This document shows, in pieces, positions 44,312 through 52,877 of a DNA stretch of 64,000 nt. Under the pieces are notes generated by a model that was not told the DNA's origin, did no database searches, and saw only the letters and a program-made list of their open reading frames with translations. The position numbers were made by a program, and so were the translations under genes. Origin of the DNA: Rhodoferax_B sp049316285 (GTDB lineage: Bacteria; Pseudomonadota; Gammaproteobacteria; Burkholderiales; Burkholderiaceae_C); NCBI RefSeq assembly GCF_049316285.1, contig NZ_JBMOXA010000012.1:124001-188000 (forward strand), written 5' to 3'. Positions within the stretch are counted from its first letter, which is position 1. The number at the start of each line of letters is the position of its first letter.

Positions 44312-45952
44312 TCAATGCAGCGTGCCCGCGCCGGGACAACCATCGACCACACCGTGCAGCAGGGCCAGCACCTCTTCGCGCTGCACCAGCATGCGGCGAA
44401 ACGCGGCGTAGCCACAGGCGTGGATGTCGAACGACGCGCGTGACGGCACAACCCGTTCACGGGTATGCACCATGGCAAGGCCGGCGGCCAGAAAGTCTGG
44501 GTAGACCCCCGCCGCCGTGGCCGCCAGCAGCGCCGTGCCCAGCAGCACACCATCTGCCTCGCGCGGCAGCAGCACGGCGCAGCCGGTGGCGTCGGCATAC
44601 AGGCGCACCAGCAGCGGGCTCTTGGCGTGGCCGCCGGTGAGGTGCAGCTGGTTGATGCGGTAGCCGTAAGTGTTCAGCGCATCAATGATGTGGCGTGTGC
44701 CATACGCAATACCCACGGCCGTGGCGTGGTACAGCCGGGCCAGGCTTTCCATCGAGCTGTCCAGCTCCAGCCCATGCACCACACCGCGCAAATCGGGCCG
44801 CGCCAGCGGCGAGCGGTTGCCATGGAAGTCGGGCAGCACCAACACGTCGCTTGCATAACCGGGGCCTACCTCGGCCCGGCGGCGCAGCAGGTAGTCGGCC
44901 ATGCGTGCATGCCGGTCTTCGCCCAGCGTGGCGCCCAGCACATGGGAGTCGAGCACGTGGTCGAGCAACGCGCCGGTGGCCGACTGGCCACCTTCGTTCA
45001 ACCACCACTGTGGCAGCAACGCGCCAAAATACGGCCCCCACACGCCGGGCACGGCACGCGCCTGTGGCGACAAGGCCATGTGGCAGTTGGAGGTGCCGGC
45101 GATCAACGCCAGGCGGCTGTCCAGCTCTGGCCCTGCGGTGGCGCCCAACACGCCTAGCGCCCCCGCATGGGCGTCTATCATGCCCACGCCCACGGCAATG
45201 CCCGGCAACAAGCCCCAATCGCTGGCCACCGCCTCGGTGAGCCCACCAGCACGGCCACCCAGGGGTGTGGCCTGGGCAGGCAGGCGCAGTTGCTCACGCA
45301 GGTCGCCCAGCCCCAGCCGTAGCCACAGGTCTTCTTGCCAGCCGGGCGAGGGCTGCGCCGGGTGGTTGAGGTAGGCCCACTTGCAGGTGACGGTGCAGGC
45401 CGAGGCGTGCACCTGTCCGGTGGCGCGCCACACCAGAAAGTCCGCCAGGTCCAGCGCCAGGCCATAACGCGCCCAGGCCGCGGGCAGGTGGCGGCGCAGC
45501 CACAGCAGCTTGGGCAGCTCCATCTCGGGCGACATGGTGTTGCCGACAAATTCAAGCACCGGGTGGTCGGTGGCGGTGATTTCGGCCGCCTCGGCCACGG
45601 CACGGTGGTCGGCCCACATCACCACGTTCCAGCGGTCGTCGCCCGTGGTGGATGCTGTGACCGGCGCACCCTGTGCATCCAGCAGCACCAGCGAACAGGT
45701 GGCGTCAAAACCCACACCCACCACGTCGCTGCTGGGTTGGCCGCAGGTGCCCAAGGCCTGGCGCACGGCCATGCCCACGGCGGCCCAGATCTGCGTGCTG
45801 TCGTGCTCGGCGTGGTTGTGCGCGGGGCGATTGATATCGAATACGCGGCTGGCGCTGGCGAGCATGTGGCCGGCCGTGTCAAACACCCCCGCGCGGGCGC
45901 TGGTCGAGCCCACGTCGATGGCGAGCAGCAGCGGGGCGGCGACGGCGTCCAT
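44312..45952 (-). CDS. FGGY family carbohydrate (ribulose-type) kinase
   Basis: A 546-residue FGGY kinase. N-terminal nucleotide/sugar domain: A-I-D-V-G-S-T-S-A-R-A-G-V (phosphate-binding), M-W-A-D-H-R-A and D-F-L-V-W. C-terminal domain: T-S-N-C-H-M-A-L, H-L-T-G-G-H-A-K-S and late A-A-F-R-R. The length and D-H-R motif match the FGGY pentulose/ribulokinase-like group, so ATP-dependent phosphorylation of a ketopentose or related polyol is likely. It is directly behind a sugar-binding protein gene (12 bp). Confidence 0.88.
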   Translation of the reverse strand: MDAVAAPLLLAIDVGSTSARAGVFDTAGHMLASASRVFDINRPAHNHAEHDSTQIWAAVGMAVRQALGTCGQPSSDVVGVGFDATCSLVLLDAQGAPVTASTTGDDRWNVVMWADHRAVAEAAEITATDHPVLEFVGNTMSPEMELPKLLWLRRHLPAAWARYGLALDLADFLVWRATGQVHASACTVTCKWAYLNHPAQPSPGWQEDLWLRLGLGDLREQLRLPAQATPLGGRAGGLTEAVASDWGLLPGIAVGVGMIDAHAGALGVLGATAGPELDSRLALIAGTSNCHMALSPQARAVPGVWGPYFGALLPQWWLNEGGQSATGALLDHVLDSHVLGATLGEDRHARMADYLLRRRAEVGPGYASDVLVLPDFHGNRSPLARPDLRGVVHGLELDSSMESLARLYHATAVGIAYGTRHIIDALNTYGYRINQLHLTGGHAKSPLLVRLYADATGCAVLLPREADGVLLGTALLAATAAGVYPDFLAAGLAMVHTRERVVPSRASFDIHACGYAAFRRMLVQREEVLALLHGVVDGCPGAGTLH

Positions 45953-45964
45953 GGCCAGACGGCA

Positions 45965-47251
45965 TCAAGCCTTCAGCAAGGGTTTGACACGTTCGGCAAT
46001 CGCGGCCACCGCAGCCTTGGGCGTTTTCTGGCCTATCACCGTGAGCTGTACTTCTTCCAGGAACACGGTCTGCGCACGGGCCGCTTCGGGAAACGCCGGC
46101 AGTGGCACACGTGCGTTGGCCAAGGCCTTGGCCTCGATGGCGGCAAACGGTTGGTCTTTGGCAAACGTGGCGTCGTTGTAGGTGGAGACACGCACCGGGC
46201 CGTTGCCATTACGCGCCGCACCCACGGTATTGGCCTTGGTCGACATGGCGCGTATGAAGCTCCAGGCGAGTTCTTTGTCCTGCGCATTGGCCGGAATGCC
46301 CATGGCCCAGAATTCGGTGACCGAGGCCATGCTGCTTTTGCCCTTGAGCGCCTGCGACTGCGGAAACTCTATCGCCTTGATGCGGCCCGGGTACTTGGAC
46401 TGGTTGGCGCGGTTCAACTGGGTATGGCGCGCAAACGGCAACACGCTGAACGCAGCACGGCCCTGCTGCAGCCAGGTGACCTGGTCGTCGTTGGTGGTGG
46501 TGGCATAACTGCGCGGCAGGGCCCCGGCCTTGAACATGTCCTGCAACGTGGTCAGCGCTTTTTCCATGGCGTCCGGATCGGGCAGCAAGGCCAGGTCGGC
46601 ACCGATGAAGTCGCCGCCAAAGGCACGTGCAAACGTGACCGGAAACACCGCCAGGTCGCTGGCCAGCACCATGCCCACCACGGGTGTGCCGGCCGCCGAG
46701 CGGAAGCTGAGTTGTTTCGCCTGGTCGACCAGTTCTTCCAGCGAGGTGGGTGGCGCCTTGATGCCACGCTCTTCCAGCAGCGCCTCGTTGTAGAACAAGG
46801 CCTGTGTGGCGTGGCGGAAAGGCACGGCCGCCAGCTTGCCGCCAAAACGCATGGCCGACACCAGGCCGGGGGCAATGTCGGCAAAGTCTTCGATCGGCGC
46901 CTTGGCCTGGAAGGCATCCAGCGGCGCCAGCAGGCTGGCCGCAGCGGGCGTGGCGCGGCTGTTGACAACAAAGCCGACACCGAAATCGGTTTTCTCGAGT
47001 GAGGCTTCGCGGAACAGGCGGTCTTGCAGCGGGTTGGTGTCGAAGCTGGTCCAGACACATTCGGCGTTGGCGCTGTTGCGCCAGGGCGCTGTGAGGTCGC
47101 CTGCGGGGCCGGTGGTCAGGCTGGTCTGGTGCACGCGGTGGCACAGGATGTTGAGTGTCGAGCCTGCGGCCCACAACGGGCCCGCCGCCAATGCGGCTGC
47201 GCCGCCCAGCGCGGATTGAAGGGCTTGCCTGCGGGTCCAGTGGTGCGTCAT
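45965..47251 (-). CDS. Sugar ABC transporter substrate-binding protein (family 1)
   Basis: A 428-residue extracellular solute-binding protein family 1 member. It has a twin-arginine leader (W-T-R-R-Q-A-L-Q-S-A) ending L-W-A-A-G. The core contains W-T-S-F-D-T-N-P, Y-N-E-A-L-L-E-E-R-G-I and a C-terminal region of the UgpB/MalE kind. AGGAGAG before the ATG at 47251 sets the start. It is co-transcribed with two permeases upstream and the FGGY kinase downstream, so the ligand is probably the kinase substrate or its precursor. Confidence 0.88.
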   Translation of the reverse strand: MTHHWTRRQALQSALGGAAALAAGPLWAAGSTLNILCHRVHQTSLTTGPAGDLTAPWRNSANAECVWTSFDTNPLQDRLFREASLEKTDFGVGFVVNSRATPAAASLLAPLDAFQAKAPIEDFADIAPGLVSAMRFGGKLAAVPFRHATQALFYNEALLEERGIKAPPTSLEELVDQAKQLSFRSAAGTPVVGMVLASDLAVFPVTFARAFGGDFIGADLALLPDPDAMEKALTTLQDMFKAGALPRSYATTTNDDQVTWLQQGRAAFSVLPFARHTQLNRANQSKYPGRIKAIEFPQSQALKGKSSMASVTEFWAMGIPANAQDKELAWSFIRAMSTKANTVGAARNGNGPVRVSTYNDATFAKDQPFAAIEAKALANARVPLPAFPEAARAQTVFLEEVQLTVIGQKTPKAAVAAIAERVKPLLKA

Positions 47252-47302
47252 GGTGCTCTCCTGTTGTGGGTGTGCTCTGGAAACTTGTAGCAATGCCGTC
47301 GT

Positions 47303-48154
47303 TCAAGCTTTCACGGCGCCGCCCGTGAGGCCGGCCACCAGGTGTTTCTGCATCAGCAATACGAACAGCAAAATGGGAATCAGCTGCACCGTGGAAGCGG
47401 CGAACAACACGCCCCATTCCACACCGTCCAGCGAGCCCATCATTTCGGAGATCACCAGCGGCGCGGTCTTGGCCCTGGTGGAGGTGAAGATGAAGGCAAA
47501 CAAAAATTCGTTCCAGGCGTAGACGATGACAAACACCGCCACCGCCAGCATGCCCTGGCGCGCCAGCGGCCGGATGATGCGCCACAGAATGGTGAAGCGG
47601 CCCGCGCCATCGACCATCGCGGCCTCGTCCAGCTCGTGTGGAATCTGGTCGATGAAGGTGCGCATGAGGATGGTGCCCAGCGACACAAAAAATGTGGCGT
47701 ACAGCAGGATCAACACCAGGTGGGTGTCGTTCAGGCCCATGTAATTGACCACCCCAAACAACGGCAGCGTGATGACGATGGGCGGCAGCAAACGCACAAC
47801 AATCAGGAACAGCGCGCTGCGCTCCAGCCACGGGCTGCGGATACGCGAGTAGGCAAACCCCGCCATGGTGCTGGTGGCCACCACCAGCAAGGTGGCGCCG
47901 GCGGTGACGATGAAGCTGTTGAGCAGGCCATGGAAGAAGCCGCCCCAACGTGTCCACAGGTCAGCATAGTGCTGCAGCGTGGGGCTGAACGTGAGGCGCG
48001 GTGGCACGGCAAAAATGTCTTGCCCGGGTTTCAGTGAAGACAGCACCATGAAGGCAATCGGCACCAGGGACCACAGCAGGATCACCAGCACCGCCAGCCA
48101 CTTGCCGGCGGGCACGGCCAGCTTCTTGAACGTGTGCTTGTGGCTAATGGCCAT
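47303..48154 (-). CDS. Sugar ABC transporter permease (MalG type)
   Basis: A 283-residue permease with six helices and the EAA loop (E-L-D-E-A-A-M-V-D-G-A). Its N-terminus H-K-H-T-F-K-K-L precedes helix 1, and S-S-L-K-P follows it, as in MalG/UgpE proteins. The ATG at 48154 overlaps the end of the MalF-type gene by 11 bp. No ATP-binding subunit is encoded in this operon; a shared MsmK/UgpC-like ATPase elsewhere must serve it. Confidence 0.9.
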   Translation of the reverse strand: MAISHKHTFKKLAVPAGKWLAVLVILLWSLVPIAFMVLSSLKPGQDIFAVPPRLTFSPTLQHYADLWTRWGGFFHGLLNSFIVTAGATLLVVATSTMAGFAYSRIRSPWLERSALFLIVVRLLPPIVITLPLFGVVNYMGLNDTHLVLILLYATFFVSLGTILMRTFIDQIPHELDEAAMVDGAGRFTILWRIIRPLARQGMLAVAVFVIVYAWNEFLFAFIFTSTRAKTAPLVISEMMGSLDGVEWGVLFAASTVQLIPILLFVLLMQKHLVAGLTGGAVKA

Positions 48155-49091
48155 GGCCCGCCCCCTGACGACCTTGACGACGTAGTGCCCACAGATACCC
48201 CGCACCCAGCAGCAAGGACACCAGCACCATCACCCAGCCGGTGGCAGAGGCAGCGCCAAAGGCGTTGAAACGGAAGGCTTCCAGATATAGGTAGACCCCC
48301 ACCACTTCGGTGGTGCGTGCCGGGCCACCGCCGGTGAGCAACCACGCCTCGGAAAAGATGCGGAAGACAAAGATGTAGCGGAACAAGGCGGCCAGCAAAA
48401 TGGCCGGCATCAACAAGGGCAGGGTGATACGGCGAAACGACTGCCAGGCGGTGGCGCCGTCTATCCTGGCGGCTTCATAAAGCTCGGTGGGGATGGACAA
48501 ACGCGCGGCGTAGAGGATCAAAAACGTGAACGGCAAATGCAGCCAGATGGACAGCAGTGCGATCAGGCTCAGGCCGTGGGCCGGGTTGATAGACCACTCC
48601 AGCGGCGGCAGGCCCATGGCCATCACCGCCTGTGTCACCGGGCCGGCATCCGGGTCGAACAGGAAACGCCACACGGCTGCGGCCGAGACCTCACTCACCG
48701 CATAAGGCGCCAAGGTGGCGGCGAGCAACAAACGCTTGGCCGGCACACCGCTGGTGAACAGCAGCGCCATGGCCAGGCCCAACAACAACTCCACGTGCAC
48801 CACGGTCACGATGATGAGTACGGTGTTCCACAGGGCGCGCCAGAAGTAGCCATCGGTCAATACATGCAGGTAGTTGGCCAGCCCCACAAACGTCGGCGCC
48901 TTGCCAAAAGTGGATGAGTAAAAACTCAGCCACAACACGTAGAGCGCGGGCACCACCAGCACCGTGAGCACCAACACCTGGGCCGGCGCAACCATGGGCC
49001 AGGCCATGGCGCTGCGCGAGGCGAGCGCTTTTTTCCAGCGCCAAGCGGGTCGGCTGCTGGCTGGCACCAAGCTGGTGGTGACCGTGTTCAT
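48144..49091 (-). CDS. Sugar ABC transporter permease (MalF type)
   Basis: A 315-residue permease with six helices and the EAA loop (E-L-Y-E-A-A-R-I-D-G-A). P-A-L-Y-V-L-W-L-S-F follows helix 1. The ATG at 49091 overlaps the TauD stop (ATGA), so translation is coupled to the dioxygenase. It pairs with the MalG-type permease to form the channel. Confidence 0.9.
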   Translation of the reverse strand: MNTVTTSLVPASSRPAWRWKKALASRSAMAWPMVAPAQVLVLTVLVVPALYVLWLSFYSSTFGKAPTFVGLANYLHVLTDGYFWRALWNTVLIIVTVVHVELLLGLAMALLFTSGVPAKRLLLAATLAPYAVSEVSAAAVWRFLFDPDAGPVTQAVMAMGLPPLEWSINPAHGLSLIALLSIWLHLPFTFLILYAARLSIPTELYEAARIDGATAWQSFRRITLPLLMPAILLAALFRYIFVFRIFSEAWLLTGGGPARTTEVVGVYLYLEAFRFNAFGAASATGWVMVLVSLLLGAGYLWALRRQGRQGAGHGH

Positions 49092-50017
49092 GCTGCCAGT
49101 TCTAGCGTATTGAGTTGGTGCAGCGCTGCCAGCGGCGTGTTGGCGGCTTCGTTGATGTCGGGTGCGGCCACAGGCGCCCAGCCTTCTATGGTGGTGCGGT
49201 AGGTCACACGGCGAAAGCCGGTGTAGTCGTTCAGCGCGGTGTGTAACACGCAGGGGTTGTCCCACATGGTCAACGTGCCCGGCTCCCAGCGGATGCGGCA
49301 ATGGAATTCCGGGCGTGTGGCCACGTCCATCAGGTACTTGATGATGGGGCGGCTTTCGTCTTCGGTCAGGCCGCTGATGGAGCGCAACACGCTGGAGACA
49401 AAAACGTAGCGCTCGCCAGTGACCGGGTGTGCGCAGATCAGCGGGTGCTCGACCTCGGTTTCTTCGGCGTTGGCCGCATCTTTGCGCAAGCCCAGGCGCG
49501 ACTGCATGGCGTTGATCGCAAAAACACCTTTGCCACTGTGCAGGCCCATGCGCCCGTGCAGCATGGCGCGCATGCCCGGCGACAGCGCGCGGTAGGCATG
49601 CACCAGGCTGGTAAAGCAGGTGTCACCACCGACCGGCGGAATCACCTCGCCGTAGAGCATGGTGATGCCCGGTGGTTTGACCATCCAGGCGAGGTCCATG
49701 TGCCAGTCTTCACCAATCACCTTGCCGGTGTCGCTGGGCTCGCGGATGAACTGGATGATGTGCTCCAGGCCTTCCATGGGCGCGTGCACCGGGTTGCCGC
49801 TGAACGGGCCGAAACGCGCGGCCATGGCCTGGTAGTTGTGCGGGTTGAGCTGCTGGTCGCGCACGGCCACCACGTGATAAATGTCGAGCGCTTTTTTAAC
49901 TTCACGGAAGGTTTCTTCGTCAGGTGAGGCCGCCAGGTCCACACCGCGAATGTCGGCGCCCAGGGCGCCGGTGATGGGGCTTACGTCTATGCGCTTGAAA
50001 CGAGGGTCTCGCAGCAT
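49088..50017 (-). CDS. TauD/TfdA family Fe(II)/2-oxoglutarate dioxygenase
   Basis: A 309-residue dioxygenase with the iron ligands W-H-M-D (about 105-108) and a distal His in V-L-H-T-A-L-N-D (about 260). The 2-oxoglutarate-binding Arg is in the R-R-V-T-Y-R-T segment. It hydroxylates a substrate with O2 and 2-oxoglutarate. Being the first gene of a sugar ABC/kinase operon is unusual, since TauD enzymes normally release sulfite or cleave ethers. Possible starts are ATG 50017 (AAGGA eight bases before) and ATG 50026; the first is used. Confidence 0.85.
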   Translation of the reverse strand: MLRDPRFKRIDVSPITGALGADIRGVDLAASPDEETFREVKKALDIYHVVAVRDQQLNPHNYQAMAARFGPFSGNPVHAPMEGLEHIIQFIREPSDTGKVIGEDWHMDLAWMVKPPGITMLYGEVIPPVGGDTCFTSLVHAYRALSPGMRAMLHGRMGLHSGKGVFAINAMQSRLGLRKDAANAEETEVEHPLICAHPVTGERYVFVSSVLRSISGLTEDESRPIIKYLMDVATRPEFHCRIRWEPGTLTMWDNPCVLHTALNDYTGFRRVTYRTTIEGWAPVAAPDINEAANTPLAALHQLNTLELAA

Positions 50018-50072
50018 GGGGGCCATCCTTTGCAGAACTGGCAAGGCCACAGGCAAACGCTGAAAGCCTTGA

Positions 50073-50098
50073 AAACTGACTTACCTGTACGTCAGTTT
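50073..50098 (-). promoter_or_regulatory. TetR-type operator in front of the tauD-like operon
   Basis: A 26-bp dyad: AAACTGAC (50073-50080) and GTCAGTTT (50091-50098) are perfect 8-bp arms, and the core has TAC/GTA paired as well, giving 11 of 13 pairs. It lies about 56 bp upstream of the dioxygenase start. The operon ends in a TetR gene, the likely binder. Confidence 0.65.
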
Positions 50099-50175
50099 GA
50101 AACTTTCAAAAAATTTGGCGCATGTGGAAAACCCTAGGCTGCGGCGCTTGCAGCAAGCATCGCCTGCTGAGATTT

Positions 50176-50922
50176 TTAAAGGCCGGGCTGTTGTCCCAGG
50201 GCCGTGAGTTCGGGCGAAACATTGCCCCAGGTGACGTCGAATGCGGGCGCCTTGCGCTCCGACGGCGGCACGTCCGGCCCCAACACCAAATGGGTGCCGG
50301 CCAACACACTGTCGATCACCGGCACGGGCACGTTCGCCTGGATGGTGGCGGCCACACCGGCCAGGCCGGCACCGCCCAAAATCACCGCATCGGCGCCATA
50401 GGTCTTGGCCGCATCGGCGCAGGCTTGGGTCAACAGAATTTTGGCCGCCACCGGGTCGGCAGCCAGCTGTGCGCCGGTAGGTGCCACGGTGTGGATGCCG
50501 GCCAGCAAATGCCCCAGGCCCGAGTTTTCCGCCATGCGTTTGAGCATGGGCGCCCAGCGCTGCCCGCCGGTGACGATGGCAAAGCGGCCGTGTTTCGCGG
50601 CGGTAATGAACGAGGCCTCGGCCAGGCTGCTGACCGGCACCGCACCACTCTCGCGCAGCGCCAGCAAACCGGGGTCGCCAAAACAACCGATCAACACCGC
50701 ATCAAATGCCACCGGGCTCTGCGCCAGCGCCATGGCCCACAGGTCCAGCGAGGCATGGCTGGCCACGGCGTAACTGGCTTCGCAGGCGATATAGGGCGCA
50801 CCGAAACGGGCGGTATAGGGATGCACCGTCACGTCCGGCCCGGCAGCCAAGGCCACGTGGCGCTGCATCAGCGTGGTGACGCTGGCCGAGGTATTGGGGT
50901 TGAGCAGTAACAGGTGGCGCAT
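50176..50922 (-). CDS. Aspartate/glutamate/hydantoin racemase-like protein lacking one catalytic Cys
   Basis: A 248-residue protein of the Asp/Glu racemase superfamily, closest in style to hydantoin/allantoin racemases: N-P-N-T-S near the start, L-I-G-C-F-G-D-P-G (first catalytic Cys, about 81), and A-D-A-V-I-L-G-G-A-G at the second site where a Cys is normal. With one Cys it should not racemise by the two-base mechanism. It may be an isomerase, a decarboxylase or inactive. It is downstream of GntR and the Pot-type transporter on the same strand. The ATG at 50922 starts the conserved M-R-H-L-L-L-L-N. Confidence 0.82.
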   Translation of the reverse strand: MRHLLLLNPNTSASVTTLMQRHVALAAGPDVTVHPYTARFGAPYIACEASYAVASHASLDLWAMALAQSPVAFDAVLIGCFGDPGLLALRESGAVPVSSLAEASFITAAKHGRFAIVTGGQRWAPMLKRMAENSGLGHLLAGIHTVAPTGAQLAADPVAAKILLTQACADAAKTYGADAVILGGAGLAGVAATIQANVPVPVIDSVLAGTHLVLGPDVPPSERKAPAFDVTWGNVSPELTALGQQPGL

Positions 50923-50955
50923 AAGAAGCAAGAAAATCAAACTTCGCTTTAAGAC

Positions 50956-51074
50956 TTAAGAGAGACTAACAATACTCAGCGTAGCGGTGCTGGCGAGGCG
51001 CTGCAACGCAGGCAGTACGATTAGTACGACAAGGCGCAGCAACGACGCCAGAAGAGTTTTGTTAGTTTCTCTAA
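50956..51074. repeat. Long imperfect inverted-repeat element
   Basis: Outer arms 50956-50977 and 51054-51074 match over about 21 bp with two mismatches and one indel (AGAGAGACTAACAA against TTGTTAGTTTCTCT). Inside are nested CTGGCG/CGCCAG, GCGCTGC/GCGCAGC-like and GTAC/GTAC pairs. It fills the gap between the GntR stop, which lies in one arm, and the racemase-like gene. It looks like a mobile palindromic element or an intercistronic structure. Confidence 0.7.
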
Positions 51075-51805
51075 GCTGCGTGGCCGAACAGTTCGACCAG
51101 GTCTGGGGCACTATTGTCTTCCTGGCCGAACTGCAATTGTGATTCGAGTCGCTGCAAGTGCTTCATCATCAGGCGCGAAGCCTCGCGTGCATCACGCAGC
51201 TGAATGGCCGACACCAGCGCGTGGTGCTCGCGGCAACCGCAGGCCGTGGCTTCGTCGCGCTCGCGGCTGTGACTGGCGCTGTAGGTCATCAAGATCAGCG
51301 AGGTGCGCGACACCAGCTCACGCAGGATGCGGCCCAGCGTATCGTGCCCGGCAGCCTGTGCAATGTGCAGGTGAAAGTCGCCCGACAGGCGGATGGCGCG
51401 ACGCATGTCGCCGCCCAGGCGTGCCTCTTCTTCTTGCGCAATACAACTACGCAGGTTGGCAATGTCGGCGGTACTTGCGGCGGCGACGAACAACTCGACC
51501 AGACGCGGCTCTATCAGCCGGCGCGCTTCAAACACTTCGCGCGCCTCGGTCACCGTGGGCTGCGCAATCGACGCGCCACGGTTGGGCGTGAGCGTGACCA
51601 CCTGTTCGTTGGCCAGGCGCACCAGCACCGGGCGTATACGTGTGCGCGAAACACCAAACGCGGTGGCGAGTTTGTCTTCCACCAGCTTGGTGCCGGGTGG
51701 CAACTTGTGGTCCAGGATGGCGGAGATGATCCTGTCGTAGATCAGTTGGTCACTGGAGATGGGAGCAACTTCCGCCACTTCGGGCTTTTTGGTTGCGCGC
51801 GGCAT
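51071..51805 (-). CDS. GntR family (FadR subfamily, FCD domain) regulator
   Basis: A 244-residue regulator with a winged helix-turn-helix (about 18-85: I-Y-D-R-I-I-S-A-I-L-D-H-K-L-P-P-G-T-K-L) and an all-helical FCD ligand domain (about 95-225) with the metal-binding His residues in D-F-H-L-H-I and E-H-H-A-L-V. It follows the Pot-type permease gene by 33 bp on the same strand and probably controls that operon. AAAGGAAAG precedes the ATG. Confidence 0.9.
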   Translation of the reverse strand: MPRATKKPEVAEVAPISSDQLIYDRIISAILDHKLPPGTKLVEDKLATAFGVSRTRIRPVLVRLANEQVVTLTPNRGASIAQPTVTEAREVFEARRLIEPRLVELFVAAASTADIANLRSCIAQEEEARLGGDMRRAIRLSGDFHLHIAQAAGHDTLGRILRELVSRTSLILMTYSASHSRERDEATACGCREHHALVSAIQLRDAREASRLMMKHLQRLESQLQFGQEDNSAPDLVELFGHAA

Positions 51806-51838
51806 GTAGCGTCTTTCCTTTCAACATCAAGCTGCACA

Positions 51839-52729
51839 TCAGTGCGCAGCGTGGCCCTTGCGGCTGCGGCCCAGAGCCCAGACCAACGCCAGCGTCAAAC
51901 CCATCACGATGAACGACACCACGGTGGTGACGGTGCCCAGCGCGTAGATTGACGGCGTGGTGACGGTGGTGGTCAGGCCCTGCAGTTCCAGCGGCAAGGT
52001 GTTCACATCACCAATCGCCTGCGAGGTGCGGGCGATTTCGTCCCAGCTCAGCGTAAAGCCAAACATGCCTATGCCAACAACCGAAGGCGCAATCAGCGGC
52101 AACACCACGTGGCGGAAACCTTGCCACGGCGTGGCACCCAGGTCGCGCGCGGCTTCTTCATACGATGGGCTGAAGCGGTTGAACACCGCGAACATGATCA
52201 ACAGGCCAAACGGCAGTGTCCACGTGAGGTGGGCCCCCAGCGCCGAGGTGAACAGGCCAAGCGAGGTACCAAAACCTTCGAGCGTGGACTGCATGCCCAA
52301 GGCTTCGAGTGCCCACTTGATGGCGCCGTCGAGCAAACGGAACTCCAGCCCAATGCCCAGCGACACAATGATGGACGGCATGATGAGACTGGCCACCACA
52401 ATGAAAAACAAGGTGTTGCCACCAGCCAGCCGTTTGCGAAACGCCAGGCCCGCGAGCACCGAAAACAGCACGGTGCACAACATCACCGCCAGCCCCAAAC
52501 CAAGCGAACGCCCGAGCGCCGCCCCGATATCGACCACACCCAGACCTTCGGCCAGCTTGGCAAACCAGTGGAACGAGGCACCACGCATGGGGAAGGTCAG
52601 GCCACCTTCAGGGCCTTGAAAACTCAACACAAAAATCACGAACATGGGGCCGTACATGAACAGCACAAACAGGCTGAACACCAGGGCCAGGGGCCAGAAG
52701 CTGGCGGGACGTTTTTCTCTTATGGACAT
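51839..52729 (-). CDS. PotC-type ABC permease
   Basis: A 296-residue permease with six helices and the EAA loop (Y-E-E-A-A-R-D-L-G-A). It resembles PotC/YdcV inner-membrane subunits of spermidine/putrescine-type importers. GGAG eight bases before the ATG at 52729 sets the start. It follows the PotB-type gene with structured repeat copy 2 between them. Confidence 0.88.
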   Translation of the reverse strand: MSIREKRPASFWPLALVFSLFVLFMYGPMFVIFVLSFQGPEGGLTFPMRGASFHWFAKLAEGLGVVDIGAALGRSLGLGLAVMLCTVLFSVLAGLAFRKRLAGGNTLFFIVVASLIMPSIIVSLGIGLEFRLLDGAIKWALEALGMQSTLEGFGTSLGLFTSALGAHLTWTLPFGLLIMFAVFNRFSPSYEEAARDLGATPWQGFRHVVLPLIAPSVVGIGMFGFTLSWDEIARTSQAIGDVNTLPLELQGLTTTVTTPSIYALGTVTTVVSFIVMGLTLALVWALGRSRKGHAAH

Positions 52730-52780
52730 TGGGAGAACTCCATGATGCAACGGTTGCACATCTGTTTTCGTATTTCATGG

Positions 52781-52872
52781 AAACACCGTGGAGCTGGCTT
52801 TGCCAGGCCACCGGTGTTGCCCCCTGCAAGGGCGTTGGCGCAGCGACACGCAGTGCGCGAAGACTGGGGGTG
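52781..52872. repeat. Structured intercistronic repeat, copy 2
   Basis: Same 92-bp length as copy 1. It starts 5 bp after the PotB-type stop. Stems are AACACC/GGTGTT, GTGG/CCAC and CTGGC-TTT-GCCAG, each differing from copy 1 by paired substitutions. The second hairpin is CCCCC-TGCAA-GGGCG. The tail AGCGACACG ... AGACTGGGGGTG is conserved. Confidence 0.85.
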
Positions 52873-52877
52873 TGCCA

